NCBI GenBank assembly: GCA_029973975.1
Contig: JARKQF010000300.1
Coordinates: forward strand, 1 to 61,295
DNA: 61,295 nucleotides
Origin: Paludibacter sp.
Lineage (GTDB): Bacteria > Bacteroidota > Bacteroidia > Bacteroidales > Paludibacteraceae
Reading direction: 5' to 3'
This document shows positions 1 to 8,278 of the stretch, in pieces. The translations under genes were made by a program, and so were the position numbers. The notes below the pieces were generated by a model, which ran no database searches, was not told where the DNA came from, and saw only the letters and a program-made list of their open reading frames with translations. Numbering within the stretch: position 1 is the stretch's first letter; each line of letters starts with the position of its first letter.

Positions 1-1395
1 TTTTTGTTCCTGTGTTTTAACTGGTTCTTGTTGTACTTCCGGTTTGTTCAATTCCCCCGATTTGCGGAGTTTGAAAAATTTCTCAGCTACTTGTGGCAAG
101 AGTGCGTATGTCAGGACATCTTCATCCTGAATCATATATTCAGCAATTTTTGCACGAGTGCTTTCAAGTTCCGGTTCTATTAAATCAGCAGGTCTGCAGG
201 TAATTTGTTCTTCATCACCCAATATCTTCTTTCTGATTTCTTCAGAGATTGGAGCAGGTGTTCTTCCGTATTCTCCTTTTACGATTCCTTTTGATTCTTT
301 GGGTATCATTTTGTAGCGTTCACCTGTCAGCACATTGAATACAGCCTGTGTTCCTACAATCTGGCTCGATGGTGTTACCAACGGAGGATAACCGAAGTCT
401 TCACGTACCCGTGGTACTTCTTTCAGCACTTCTTCATATTTATCAACAGCATTGGCTTGTTTCAACTGCGATACCAGATTCGACAACATACCTCCGGGAA
501 CCTGATAAATCAACGCGTTGACATCAACACCCATCACTTTGGTATCGAGCAGGCCGGTTTCAATCCATTTTTCTTTCATCGGTCTGAAATATTCGGCTAT
601 CTCACTCAGTTTGACAAGGTCCAGACCTGTGTCCCATGCTGTGTTCTGCAAAGAAGCAACCAAAGGCTCGGTGGCTGGCTGAGAAGTCCCCAATGCCATG
701 GGTGAAATGGCTGTGTCGACTACATCCACACCGGCTTCAATGGCTTTTAATAAAGTCATAGAGGCGACGCCACTTGTATAATGCGTGTGTAGCTGAACCG
801 GAATTTTTACCGATGATTTGATGGCCCGGATTAATTCGTATGCATCATAAGGTTTCAGCAGTCCGGCCATATCTTTGATGCAGATGGAATGGGCGCCCAT
901 ATTCTCCAGTGTTTTAGCATCTTTTGCGAAAAGTTCCAGGCTGTGTACCGGACTTGTCGTATATGAAATACAGGCCTGGGCATGCCCTCCTTCCCTGATA
1001 CAGGCCTTGATAGCTGTTTCTATGTTCCGTGGATCGTTCAGGGCGTCAAAGATGCGGATAATATCCATGCCGTTGGCAATTGCCTTTTGAACAAAATACT
1101 CAACCACATCATCGGCATAATGTTTATAACCCAGCAGATTTTGGCCTCTGAGTAACATTTGCAGAGGAGTCTTTTTTGCCAAAGCCTTTATTTTCCGTAG
1201 CCTGTCCCAGGGATCTTCATTCAGAAAGCGAATACAGGCATCGAATGTTGCACCTCCCCATGCTTCCAGCGAATGATAACCAATATCATCCAGCTTTTCA
1301 ATGATTGGTAACATTTCTTCTGTTCTCATGCGGGTTGCTATCAGCGATTGATGTGCATCGCGCAACACGGTTTCGGTAATTCTTACTTTAGCCAT
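1..1395 (-). CDS. Carboxyltransferase (oxaloacetate decarboxylase alpha / pyruvate carboxylase subunit B type), 3' end cut by window
   Basis: The minus-strand frame is open from ATG at 1395 to the window edge (465 codons, no stop). The N-terminus reads MAKVRITETVLRDAHQS, the hallmark of biotin-dependent pyruvate/oxaloacetate carboxyltransferases. Metal and carbamoyl-lysine motifs are visible: RDAHQS, CIKDMAG and HTHYTSG. The enzyme moves CO2 between oxaloacetate/pyruvate and biotin. The last visible residues are Pro/Gln/Glu/Lys rich, like the linker that in longer homologues leads to a biotinyl domain; whether one follows lies outside the window. A free biotin carrier is encoded 42 bp upstream, so the two probably work as a complex. 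Whether it acts as a pyruvate carboxylase, a decarboxylase or a transcarboxylase part cannot be told from sequence alone. Confidence 0.9.
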   Translation of the reverse strand, partial: MAKVRITETVLRDAHQSLIATRMRTEEMLPIIEKLDDIGYHSLEAWGGATFDACIRFLNEDPWDRLRKIKALAKKTPLQMLLRGQNLLGYKHYADDVVEYFVQKAIANGMDIIRIFDALNDPRNIETAIKACIREGGHAQACISYTTSPVHSLELFAKDAKTLENMGAHSICIKDMAGLLKPYDAYELIRAIKSSVKIPVQLHTHYTSGVASMTLLKAIEAGVDVVDTAISPMALGTSQPATEPLVASLQNTAWDTGLDLVKLSEIAEYFRPMKEKWIETGLLDTKVMGVDVNALIYQVPGGMLSNLVSQLKQANAVDKYEEVLKEVPRVREDFGYPPLVTPSSQIVGTQAVFNVLTGERYKMIPKESKGIVKGEYGRTPAPISEEIRKKILGDEEQITCRPADLIEPELESTRAKIAEYMIQDEDVLTYALLPQVAEKFFKLRKSGELNKPEVQQEPVKTQEQK

Positions 1396-1437
1396 TTTTG
1401 TAAAATATCAGTGTGTTGAAATAATAATTCAGAAAAT

Positions 1438-1818
1438 TTATGCGATAACGAGCAATAGCTGGCCGGCTGCCATGACAGCTCCTTCTGATGTGTTTACCTG
1501 CATCACAGTACCTTCGAATGGGGAGGTAAGTTCGTTTTCCATTTTCATGGATTCAAAAACCAACAGTTTTTGTTCTTTTTTCACTTGTTCGCCCGGCGAT
1601 ACCAATACTTTCATTACATTGCCCGGCATTGGAGCAATTACCTTTTTACCGTTTTGGGGAGTATTGTTTTCCTTAACCTTTGTTTCTGAAAGGGTTGTCT
1701 TCAATTTAGGAGTTTCGGTTGTTCTCCTGGTTTCGACAGGTACTGTTGCACCCTGTTTTACTTCGACTACTTCCACCTCATACTGGTTCTGATTCACCTT
1801 AATTAAATACTTTTTCAT
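1438..1818 (-). CDS. Biotin carboxyl carrier protein
   Basis: This 126-residue protein has an N-terminal beta segment, a Thr/Lys/Pro-rich linker (about 22-57) and a C-terminal biotinyl/lipoyl domain (about 58-126). The domain carries the ESMKMENE signature; Lys92 of MKM is the expected biotinylation site. It shuttles carboxyl groups between a biotin carboxylase or membrane decarboxylase and the carboxyltransferase encoded 42 bp downstream, with which it forms a likely operon. The architecture matches small carriers of methylmalonyl-CoA/oxaloacetate decarboxylases and propionyl-CoA carboxylases. The partner biotin carboxylase or beta subunit is not in the window, so the substrate remains open. 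Confidence 0.92.
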   Translation of the reverse strand: MKKYLIKVNQNQYEVEVVEVKQGATVPVETRRTTETPKLKTTLSETKVKENNTPQNGKKVIAPMPGNVMKVLVSPGEQVKKEQKLLVFESMKMENELTSPFEGTVMQVNTSEGAVMAAGQLLLVIA

Positions 1819-1925
1819 ATTTGTTGTTTATAAATGTAAATTGCACACGTAAATATTCTGACTGTTATTTTCAAACTAATTTGCCGTTGTTTATAAAAAT
1901 GTTTTAATTATTCATTTTGATACTA

Positions 1926-1956
1926 CAAAAGTACTTTATTTGTTTTATATAACAAT
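1926..1956 (-). promoter_or_regulatory. Candidate promoter for biotin carrier-carboxyltransferase operon
   Basis: On the minus strand a TACTTTTG -7 box (1933-1926) lies 20 bp from a TTG -33 element (1956-1954), matching the Bacteroidetes primary sigma consensus. It predicts a 5' UTR of about 100 nt. The rest of the 1819-2176 gap shows only AT-rich sequence and the ppdK terminator. Confidence 0.5.
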
Positions 1957-2104
1957 GCTTTGTTTTTGGTCTATGTCCCTTATATCATGGTATTTAGAGT
2001 GTATTTTGAGTCAAGTGGCTGAATATGAATACGGAAAAATTTCTTTAATTAAGGTTAAAAATGAAATTTCTTTAAAAAAAGTTGAAAACAGATAATAAAA
2101 ACAG

Positions 2105-2139
2105 CGAAGCCAACTATCCTTTGGGGATAATTGGCTTCG
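2105..2139 (-). terminator. Rho-independent terminator of ppdK
   Basis: Arms 2105-2113 and 2131-2139 are perfect 9-bp complements, extended inward with one mismatch by 2115-2119/2125-2129. On the minus strand the stem is followed by a T-rich run (TTTTTATTATC), placed about 40 bp after the ppdK stop. Confidence 0.85.
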
Positions 2140-2176
2140 GATTTATGATACAGGATTACTCCCGGTTAGCTTTTAA

Positions 2177-4903
2177 TCAAGCATGTTTAATGGCAGCCTG
2201 TGCAGCCGAAAGTCGCGCGATCGGAACACGGAAAGGAGAACAACTTACGTAGTTCAGTCCAACCATATGGCAGAATTCTACAGATGAAGGTTCACCACCA
2301 TGCTCACCGCAAATACCTACTTTCAGATCAGGACGAACGGAGCGGCCTTTTTCTGTTGCCATTTTTACGAGTTGACCTACACCGTTGCGATCGAGTACCT
2401 GGAACGGATCTACTTTCAATATCTTCATATCTAAATAGATTGGAAGGAAAGTTGCGATGTCGTCGCGTGAGTAGCCGAAGGTCATCTGAGTCAGGTCATT
2501 GGTTCCGAATGAGAAAAATTCGGCCCTTGCAGCAATCTTTTCAGCAGTCAGAGCAGCACGTGGAATTTCAATCATGGTTCCAATCTTGAATTCAACTTTA
2601 TCGCCTTTTTCTTCAAATAATTTAGCTGCTGTTTCACGGATGACTTTTTCCTGCATGATAAATTCATGGCTGATACCAACCAGAGGAACCATGATTTCAG
2701 GAATTGCGGCAATACCTTTTGCTTTCAGGTTCAGCGCTGCACCCAGAATAGCGCGGGTTTGCATTTCGGTAATTTCAGGGAAAGTGTTACCCAGACGACA
2801 ACCGCGGTGACCAAGCATCGGGTTCATCTCGTGTAATGAATCAACACGTTCTTTGATTGTCTGTGCTGAAACACCCATAGCCTGAGCCATTTCCTGCTGA
2901 CCTTTTTCATCGTGAGGAACAAACTCATGCAAAGGAGGATCGAGCAAACGAACGGTAACGGGACAACCTTCCATAGCTTCGAAAATACCTTCAAAGTCGG
3001 CCTGTTGATATGGAAGAATTTTTGCTAAAGCTTTGCGGCGACCTTCTGCATTTTCAGCCAGAATCATTTCGCGCATGGCCTTAATTTTGTCTCCTTCGAA
3101 GAACATGTGTTCGGTGCGGCATAATCCGATACCGGTTGCGCCGAACTTGCGGGCTACCTGTGCATCGTGCGGAGTATCGGCATTCGTACGAACCGACATT
3201 CTTGTATATTTATCAGAAAGTTCCATGATAGCAGCGAAATCAGCATCGAGTTCTGCTTCCTGTGTAGCAACTTTGCCCAAGTAAATATCGCCGGTAGAAC
3301 CATTCAGTGAAATATAATCACCTTCTTTCAGAACCAATCCGTCAACAGTCATCGATTTGGCAGCGTAGTCGATTTTAAGTGTTCCGGCACCCGAAACGCA
3401 ACATTTACCCATACCACGGGCCACAACGGCAGCGTGTGAAGTCATACCTCCACGGGCAGTCAGAATTCCTTCGGCAGCAGCCATACCGGCCAAGTCTTCG
3501 GGAGAAGTTTCGACACGAACCATAATTACTTTTTCACCGGCAGCAGCCCATGCAGAAGCATCATCAGCATTGAAAACAATTTTTCCGGTAGCAGCTCCCG
3601 GAGAAGCAGCCAGCCCTTTGGCAATCACTTTGGCATTTTTCAATGCAGCCTTATCGAATACAGGGTGCAGTAATTCGTCTAATTTCAACGGGTCAACACG
3701 CAGAATGGCTGTTTTTTCGTCAATCATGCCCTGACGGAACATGTCCATTGCAATTTTAACCATGGCGGCGCCGGTACGTTTTCCATTGCGTGTTTGCAGG
3801 AACCACAATTTACCTTCCTGTACGGTAAATTCCATGTCCTGCATATCTTTGTAATGGTTTTCCAGTTTGGTCTGGATTGCATCGAGTTCCAGATAGATTT
3901 CAGGCATAGCTTCTTCCATAGAAGGATAGTGTGCCAACCTTTCGGCCTCAGAAACACCGGCCAGCTCGGCCCAGCGCTGTGATCCGATTTTGGTGATTTG
4001 TTGCGGTGTACGTATTCCGGCAACAACGTCTTCACCCTGTGCATTGATGAGGTATTCACCCACAAACTGGTCTTCTCCTGTGGCGGCATCACGACTGAAG
4101 CATACGCCTGTAGCAGAAGTTTGTCCCATGTTACCGAATACCATCGCCTGTACGTTAACGGCAGTTCCCCATTCGGCAGGAATACCTTCCATCTTGCGAT
4201 AGAGGATGGCGCGGTCATTCATCCATGAGTCGAATACCGAACAAACGGCGCCCCATAATTGTTCGTAGGCAGAGTTAGGGAAATCTTTCCCGGTTTGTTT
4301 CTTTACTGCATTCTTGAAACGGGCAACCAGTTCTTTCAAATCGTCAACAGAAAGTTCAGTGTCTAAATGTACACCCTTTTCTTCTTTAAGTTCTTCAATG
4401 ATTAATTCAAAAGGATCATGCTCGTTTTTATTTTCAGGTTTCATACCCAGTACTACGTCACCGTACATTTGAACGAAGCGGCGGTAGGAGTCCCAAACAA
4501 ATCTCGGATTACCGGTTTTGCGTGTCAGTCCCTCAACAACAGCGTCGTTTAATCCCAGGTTGAGGATGGTGTCCATCATGCCGGGCATTGAAGCGCGGGC
4601 TCCCGAGCGAACGGATACAAGCAAAGGATTTTCAATATCACCGAATTTTGAATTCATTAAAACTTCAACGCCGGAAATGGCGCTTTCTACTTCAGGTTTC
4701 AATAATTCAATCACCTTTTCTCTTCCCAGCGTGTAGTACTCGTTACATACATCGGTGGTAATGGTGAATCCCGGAGGTACAGGTACACCGATCAGGTTCA
4801 TTTCAGCCAGGTTGGCTCCTTTACCTCCAAGCAGATTTTTCATGGTTGCACTACCTTCGGCTTTTCCGTTCCCGAAGGTGTACACTCTTTTTGTGTTGCT
4901 CAT
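2177..4903 (-). CDS. ppdK: Pyruvate, phosphate dikinase
   Basis: This 908-residue enzyme interconverts pyruvate, ATP and Pi with PEP, AMP and PPi. The N-terminal ATP-grasp part shows GGKGANLAEM. The swivelling phosphohistidine domain has GGMTSHAAVVARG with catalytic His490. The C-terminal PEP/pyruvate barrel has GICGEHGG with Cys865 as proton donor. Length fits the family (about 870-910). The frame stays open to an earlier ATG at 4978, but MSNTKRVYTFGNGKAEG at 4903 is the conserved start, and a promoter lies at 4948-4978, so the longer form would not be transcribed. Monocistronic, with its own promoter and terminator. In a propionate/succinate fermenter it would link the PEP and pyruvate pools to the adjacent biotin-dependent carboxyltransferase. 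Confidence 0.97.
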   Translation of the reverse strand: MSNTKRVYTFGNGKAEGSATMKNLLGGKGANLAEMNLIGVPVPPGFTITTDVCNEYYTLGREKVIELLKPEVESAISGVEVLMNSKFGDIENPLLVSVRSGARASMPGMMDTILNLGLNDAVVEGLTRKTGNPRFVWDSYRRFVQMYGDVVLGMKPENKNEHDPFELIIEELKEEKGVHLDTELSVDDLKELVARFKNAVKKQTGKDFPNSAYEQLWGAVCSVFDSWMNDRAILYRKMEGIPAEWGTAVNVQAMVFGNMGQTSATGVCFSRDAATGEDQFVGEYLINAQGEDVVAGIRTPQQITKIGSQRWAELAGVSEAERLAHYPSMEEAMPEIYLELDAIQTKLENHYKDMQDMEFTVQEGKLWFLQTRNGKRTGAAMVKIAMDMFRQGMIDEKTAILRVDPLKLDELLHPVFDKAALKNAKVIAKGLAASPGAATGKIVFNADDASAWAAAGEKVIMVRVETSPEDLAGMAAAEGILTARGGMTSHAAVVARGMGKCCVSGAGTLKIDYAAKSMTVDGLVLKEGDYISLNGSTGDIYLGKVATQEAELDADFAAIMELSDKYTRMSVRTNADTPHDAQVARKFGATGIGLCRTEHMFFEGDKIKAMREMILAENAEGRRKALAKILPYQQADFEGIFEAMEGCPVTVRLLDPPLHEFVPHDEKGQQEMAQAMGVSAQTIKERVDSLHEMNPMLGHRGCRLGNTFPEITEMQTRAILGAALNLKAKGIAAIPEIMVPLVGISHEFIMQEKVIRETAAKLFEEKGDKVEFKIGTMIEIPRAALTAEKIAARAEFFSFGTNDLTQMTFGYSRDDIATFLPIYLDMKILKVDPFQVLDRNGVGQLVKMATEKGRSVRPDLKVGICGEHGGEPSSVEFCHMVGLNYVSCSPFRVPIARLSAAQAAIKHA

Positions 4904-4944
4904 AATTGTTATTGATTTTTTTAGTTTGATTTCAAAATTATGTG

Positions 4945-4978
4945 GCGCAAAAATAATGTTTTTTTTGCGCAAAAACAA
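4945..4978 (-). promoter_or_regulatory. ppdK promoter with embedded inverted repeat
   Basis: On the minus strand a -7 box TATTTTTG (4955-4948) lies 20 bp from a TTG -33 element (4978-4976). GCGCAAAAA at the left and TTTTTGCGC at the right form a 9-bp inverted repeat that covers the -7 box and spacer, so a repressor-type operator is possible. Confidence 0.5.
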
Positions 4979-5031
4979 GCATGCTGTGTAGTTTTGAAAT
5001 GAATGTGCCGAATGAATGCTGAATCTGCTAA

Positions 5032-6390
5032 TTAAAATGCTCTAGTGATAAGTATTTCAGTAATTTGCTGTCTCAGTTTTTGTAACGTTTTAAGTTCATT
5101 TGGCTGCTTTTTTGAAACGCTATAAAGTTTCAGATCTGAATAAGCTGATTTTACAATTCTATAAAAACGAAAAGCGATCTTTCCCGTTAAGTAATGTAAG
5201 GGTATTAATATAAAAACAAACCACCAGGGTAAAGCGAATGCTAATATGAATATAACACTCTGCAAAATATAAAACAGGGGAAAAAGTATGATGCCTGAAC
5301 CATAAAATACAGAACTGTAAAATCCTTTAAATTCAATTTTTAGGATGTTTGGCACTTGTGAAGACAGAATAAAGGGTAAGCCATTCAGTATGAATCCGGG
5401 TAAGGCAGGTACTAAAGAGAATAAAATGATGATAGAATTAATAATAACTTTAAACTTTGAAGGTATTGATCTTTCAAGGATATTATGGCTTATTTTTACC
5501 TTTTGCAGTTCTGATTTATACTTTTTGCATGCCGAATCTAATTGTTCTGTTACTTCAGGTTCCTCTTTTTCTAAACGCATTAGCAATTTTCCAAGTTTTT
5601 TTCTTGCCAGAAAACGGTTCGGGGTATTATCCTTAAGCGCTAATGCCTTTATCATAGCGGTGTTAGTAGTTTCAACGGCTGTTGCAAAACAGTCGTAGTG
5701 TTTTTCAGATCCAAGATGAAGTGCCAGATCTTCGAGGTCTGTTTGTAATTTCTGTTTGATGGCGTTAGTGGCAACTGCTTGGCTTTCAATATAACTGTCG
5801 AGATAATCTGTAACTTTGATAGGTTTCCCTATCTGAATGATCAGGTGCTGACCAAATCGAATGAAATCTCCCAGGTCAATGCCAACAGGTATTATGTTTA
5901 CAGATTTACCTTCCGGTAGTCTTTGCTGGGCGCTGAAGGCAATTCGGAAAATACCCTTGACCAATGGTCTGATTTTTCGTTCTGTTCCCTGATCACCTTC
6001 CGGCATGATACAGATGGCAGCATTATGTAACAGAACTTCATCGGCTGCTTCAAATGTATTTTTGTTTTTAGTCAGATTTTCATATCCGTCACGAATCCTG
6101 TATGCAGGTATGATTTTAGCAAAACGAATGAACTTTACAACTGGTTCAGGTAATTTAAATACGTCAGAGCGGCTTAAAAAAACCTTTGGTTGTTTACATG
6201 GTGGCAATGAGAGTATTGCTAAAGCATCCATCAATGCATTCAGGTGGTTGGGTGCAAAAATAACAGGTTCATCTTCCGGTATATTTTCCAGTCCCAGTAT
6301 GATTATTTCATCATAATATTGTTTGAATGACCAAACCACGTAAGATTTTGCAATGAGATAGGGTAGGGTATTCTCAAATATTTTAGACAT
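5032..6390 (-). CDS. Lysophospholipid/1-acylglycerol-3-phosphate acyltransferase-like membrane protein
   Basis: This 452-residue protein is of the PlsC superfamily. The acyltransferase motif NHLNALMD (His49, Asp54) follows an N-terminal amphipathic stretch, and a second motif, MPEGDQGTERKI, matches the glycerol-phosphate binding block. After the catalytic domain (about 40-230) come a Glu/Lys-rich segment and at least two long hydrophobic stretches (about 320-415), so it should be a membrane-bound phospholipid-synthesis or remodelling enzyme. The start at MSKIFENT is preferred: the alternative ATG 34 codons upstream would run into the preceding transporter gene, which ends 26 bp before this start. 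Probably co-transcribed with that transporter. Acyl donor and acceptor are unknown. Confidence 0.85.
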   Translation of the reverse strand: MSKIFENTLPYLIAKSYVVWSFKQYYDEIIILGLENIPEDEPVIFAPNHLNALMDALAILSLPPCKQPKVFLSRSDVFKLPEPVVKFIRFAKIIPAYRIRDGYENLTKNKNTFEAADEVLLHNAAICIMPEGDQGTERKIRPLVKGIFRIAFSAQQRLPEGKSVNIIPVGIDLGDFIRFGQHLIIQIGKPIKVTDYLDSYIESQAVATNAIKQKLQTDLEDLALHLGSEKHYDCFATAVETTNTAMIKALALKDNTPNRFLARKKLGKLLMRLEKEEPEVTEQLDSACKKYKSELQKVKISHNILERSIPSKFKVIINSIIILFSLVPALPGFILNGLPFILSSQVPNILKIEFKGFYSSVFYGSGIILFPLFYILQSVIFILAFALPWWFVFILIPLHYLTGKIAFRFYRIVKSAYSDLKLYSVSKKQPNELKTLQKLRQQITEILITRAF

Positions 6391-6416
6391 ATTTAATTTC
6401 TGCGTAATTGATTGAA

Positions 6417-7370
6417 TTATGATTCTTTGACAGGTTTGCGGCTCCAGTAGGCTGAAATGCCCAGCCCGGAAATGATGTGCCAGATACCCCACCAGGCTGT
6501 GATAAACAACATGCCGCCTAATTGGAGTTCAGGTGGAAATATCTTGGGATTGAAAAGCAGAACCAATCCCAGCCCCGAATTTTGAATGCCGGTTTCAATT
6601 GTTAATGTTCGTTTATCTGCATCAGGCAATTTAAAAATCTTGGCTATGCTGTAACCGGTTCCTAATGCCAGTGCATTATGTACAAGCACAATAAAAAATA
6701 CGAAAAGAATGTACTTTAAGAAGAGATTTAGATTGTTTGAAAATGCCAACACAACCATAGCTAAAAAGAACACGATAGATAAATATTGAATGGGCTTTTT
6801 TATCTTTTGCGTTGCTTTTGGTAGAAAATGGGCAAACAGTATTCCCAAAACCAGTGGAATGCCCAATAAAATAAATACGGTTTCGAACATCTGCCATTTG
6901 TCAATTTCCAGAGGTTGAAGCACGTGTGTAGCATGTCTGTTTATATAGCGTACATACAAACCTCCCCATAAGGCAAAATTTCCGGGAGTGGTTATAACCG
7001 ACAACATGGTGGTGGAAGCAGTAAGTCCGACCGACAATTCAGTGTTTGCTTTCGATAACGACGACATGAAATTGGAAATATTACCTCCAGGACAAGCAGC
7101 CACTAAAATCATTCCCATTGCAACTGTTGGTGTGATAAGATCGCTGAAAGTGACAACGAGGATAAAAGTTATGAGCGGTAATGCTACTATTTGGGAAATT
7201 AAACCTACTATCGTTGATTTAGGTTTTTTAATCATTTCCCTGAATTGTTGAGGTTTAATGCCAAGTGCAACACCAAACATGACAAAACTCAAGATGATAT
7301 TGATAACGTGCATTCCTCCCGCGTTGAAGTTGATTCTCACGGGGTCTAATTCTAATAATGACTCGTACAT
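6417..7370 (-). CDS. Bile acid:sodium symporter (BASS) family transporter
   Basis: This 317-residue integral membrane protein has eight to ten hydrophobic segments and the BASS-type motifs AACPGGNISNFMSSLSKA and ETGIQNSGLGLVLL, two crossing-region signatures that bind sodium and substrate in ASBT homologues. In bacteria such carriers move organic anions such as bile acids, pantoate or 2-keto acids; the substrate here is not predictable. It is the first gene of a two-gene minus-strand unit with the acyltransferase and has a promoter between it and the divergent yigZ-like gene. Confidence 0.9.
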   Translation of the reverse strand: MYESLLELDPVRINFNAGGMHVINIILSFVMFGVALGIKPQQFREMIKKPKSTIVGLISQIVALPLITFILVVTFSDLITPTVAMGMILVAACPGGNISNFMSSLSKANTELSVGLTASTTMLSVITTPGNFALWGGLYVRYINRHATHVLQPLEIDKWQMFETVFILLGIPLVLGILFAHFLPKATQKIKKPIQYLSIVFFLAMVVLAFSNNLNLFLKYILFVFFIVLVHNALALGTGYSIAKIFKLPDADKRTLTIETGIQNSGLGLVLLFNPKIFPPELQLGGMLFITAWWGIWHIISGLGISAYWSRKPVKES

Positions 7371-7420
7371 AGTGGCTGTTTTATATGAAGCAACATGAAT
7401 TTGCTCCTGACTTTGACTGA

Positions 7421-7458
7421 CAAAGATATATTTTTTTATTATTAATTTTGTAATTTTG
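7421..7458. promoter_or_regulatory. Divergent promoter region
   Basis: A minus-strand -7 box TATCTTTG (7428-7421) faces the BASS transporter. Two abutting plus-strand boxes, TAATTTTG at 7443-7450 and 7451-7458, face the YigZ-family gene at 7480. Confidence 0.5.
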
Positions 7459-7479
7459 ATGAGAATTAAAATTTGAGGT

Positions 7480-8076
7480 ATGATTGAAACATATTTGACT
7501 ATTCAGAGGCAATCAAATGGTATTTATAAGGAAAAAGGGAGTAAATTTTTATCTTTTGCTTTACCTGTGAGACATATTGATGAGATTAAACAACACCTTG
7601 CTGCATTTAAAAAGGAATATTATGACGCCAGACACGTTTGTTATGCCTACATGTTAGGCGCCGAACGGGAAGAATACAGGGCGAATGACGATGGAGAACC
7701 TTCCGGCACGGCAGGTAAACCTATCCTTGGTCAGATTAATTCTCGCGGACTGACTAATGTGTTGGTTATTGTTGTACGCTATTTCGGTGGAATATTGCTG
7801 GGTACCGGAGGGCTTATAACCGCCTACAAAGAAGCGGCTTCGGATGCATTGGAGCAGGCTGAGATTATTGAATTAACAGTTGACTGTACGATGGATATTT
7901 TTTTTGAATATCCTGTTATGGATTTGGTTATGAATGCAATAAAACAGTATCAGGCACAAATTAAGATACAGGATTTTCATGAAAGTTGCTTTATCCGCTT
8001 TATCGTTCCGGTAGCAAATAAAACAGTCTTATTTGATAAACTTGAAAAAGTTGTCAGTCGAGTTGTTATTTCCTGA
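7480..8076 (+). CDS. YigZ/IMPACT (UPF0029) family protein
   Basis: This 198-residue protein matches the YigZ family. The N-terminal Impact domain carries the diagnostic DDGEPSGTAGKPIL and VVRYFGGILLGTGGL motifs. The C-terminal half (about 130-198) is a DUF1949-like ferredoxin fold. Eukaryotic IMPACT regulates translation through GCN1/GCN2; the bacterial role is unsettled, with ribosome-related regulation proposed. It stands alone: own promoter upstream, and the pyrB promoter begins 30 bp after its stop. Confidence 0.93.
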   Translation: MIETYLTIQRQSNGIYKEKGSKFLSFALPVRHIDEIKQHLAAFKKEYYDARHVCYAYMLGAEREEYRANDDGEPSGTAGKPILGQINSRGLTNVLVIVVRYFGGILLGTGGLITAYKEAASDALEQAEIIELTVDCTMDIFFEYPVMDLVMNAIKQYQAQIKIQDFHESCFIRFIVPVANKTVLFDKLEKVVSRVVIS

Positions 8077-8107
8077 AAAATATGTTTTATTTCTGATAGA
8101 TTTTTAA

Positions 8108-8115
8108 TACCTTTG
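8108..8115 (+). promoter_or_regulatory. pyrBI promoter -7 box
   Basis: TACCTTTG matches TAnnTTTG exactly; no clear -33 TTG is seen. The predicted start site near 8121 lies only a few bases before the leader ORF, so that ORF would be nearly leaderless. Confidence 0.55.
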
Positions 8116-8124
8116 CACGCAAGT

Positions 8125-8214
8125 ATGAAACAGTTTAATTCAACATATCATCAGGATTTATATGTTTTAAATCAAGATAGTTGCAAGTGTGGAGTTATCG
8201 GTAAACCAATGTAA
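8125..8214 (+). CDS. Putative pyrBI leader peptide (29 aa)
   Basis: A 29-codon ORF (ATG 8125, TAA 8212-8214) lies between the pyrBI promoter and pyrB. It begins MKQFNSTYHQD and ends CGVIGKPM. Its stop codon sits inside the 5' arm of the terminator stem 8203-8238, so a ribosome finishing it would mask that arm. A U-rich stretch (about 8156-8173) lies in mid-ORF. This is the layout of the E. coli pyrL attenuator, where UTP-limited polymerase pausing lets the ribosome keep up and prevents termination. Translation and function are inferred; I know of no homologous peptide. Confidence 0.5.
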   Translation: MKQFNSTYHQDLYVLNQDSCKCGVIGKPM

Positions 8215-8242
8215 ATCAACTGCGATTTGTGTTGGTTTTTTT
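8203..8242 (+). terminator. Attenuator terminator upstream of pyrB
   Basis: Arms 8203-8217 and 8224-8238 form a continuous 15-bp stem (three G-U pairs) with a 6-nt loop, followed by an uninterrupted T-run (8236-8242). It lies about 90 nt after the promoter and 37 bp before pyrB, the position of a transcription attenuator rather than the end of the preceding gene. Confidence 0.8.
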
Positions 8243-8278
8243 GTTTCATAATTTTGTGTCATTTCAATTCAACTACCT

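Noticed and set aside
3724-4218. 164-codon frame overlapping ppdK on the same strand in another frame
   Set aside because: Shadow of a confident gene; composition is irregular and no domain is recognisable.
4904-4978. 25-residue N-terminal extension of PpdK
   Set aside because: It falls in the promoter and is not like the conserved N-terminus, so the start was set at 4903.
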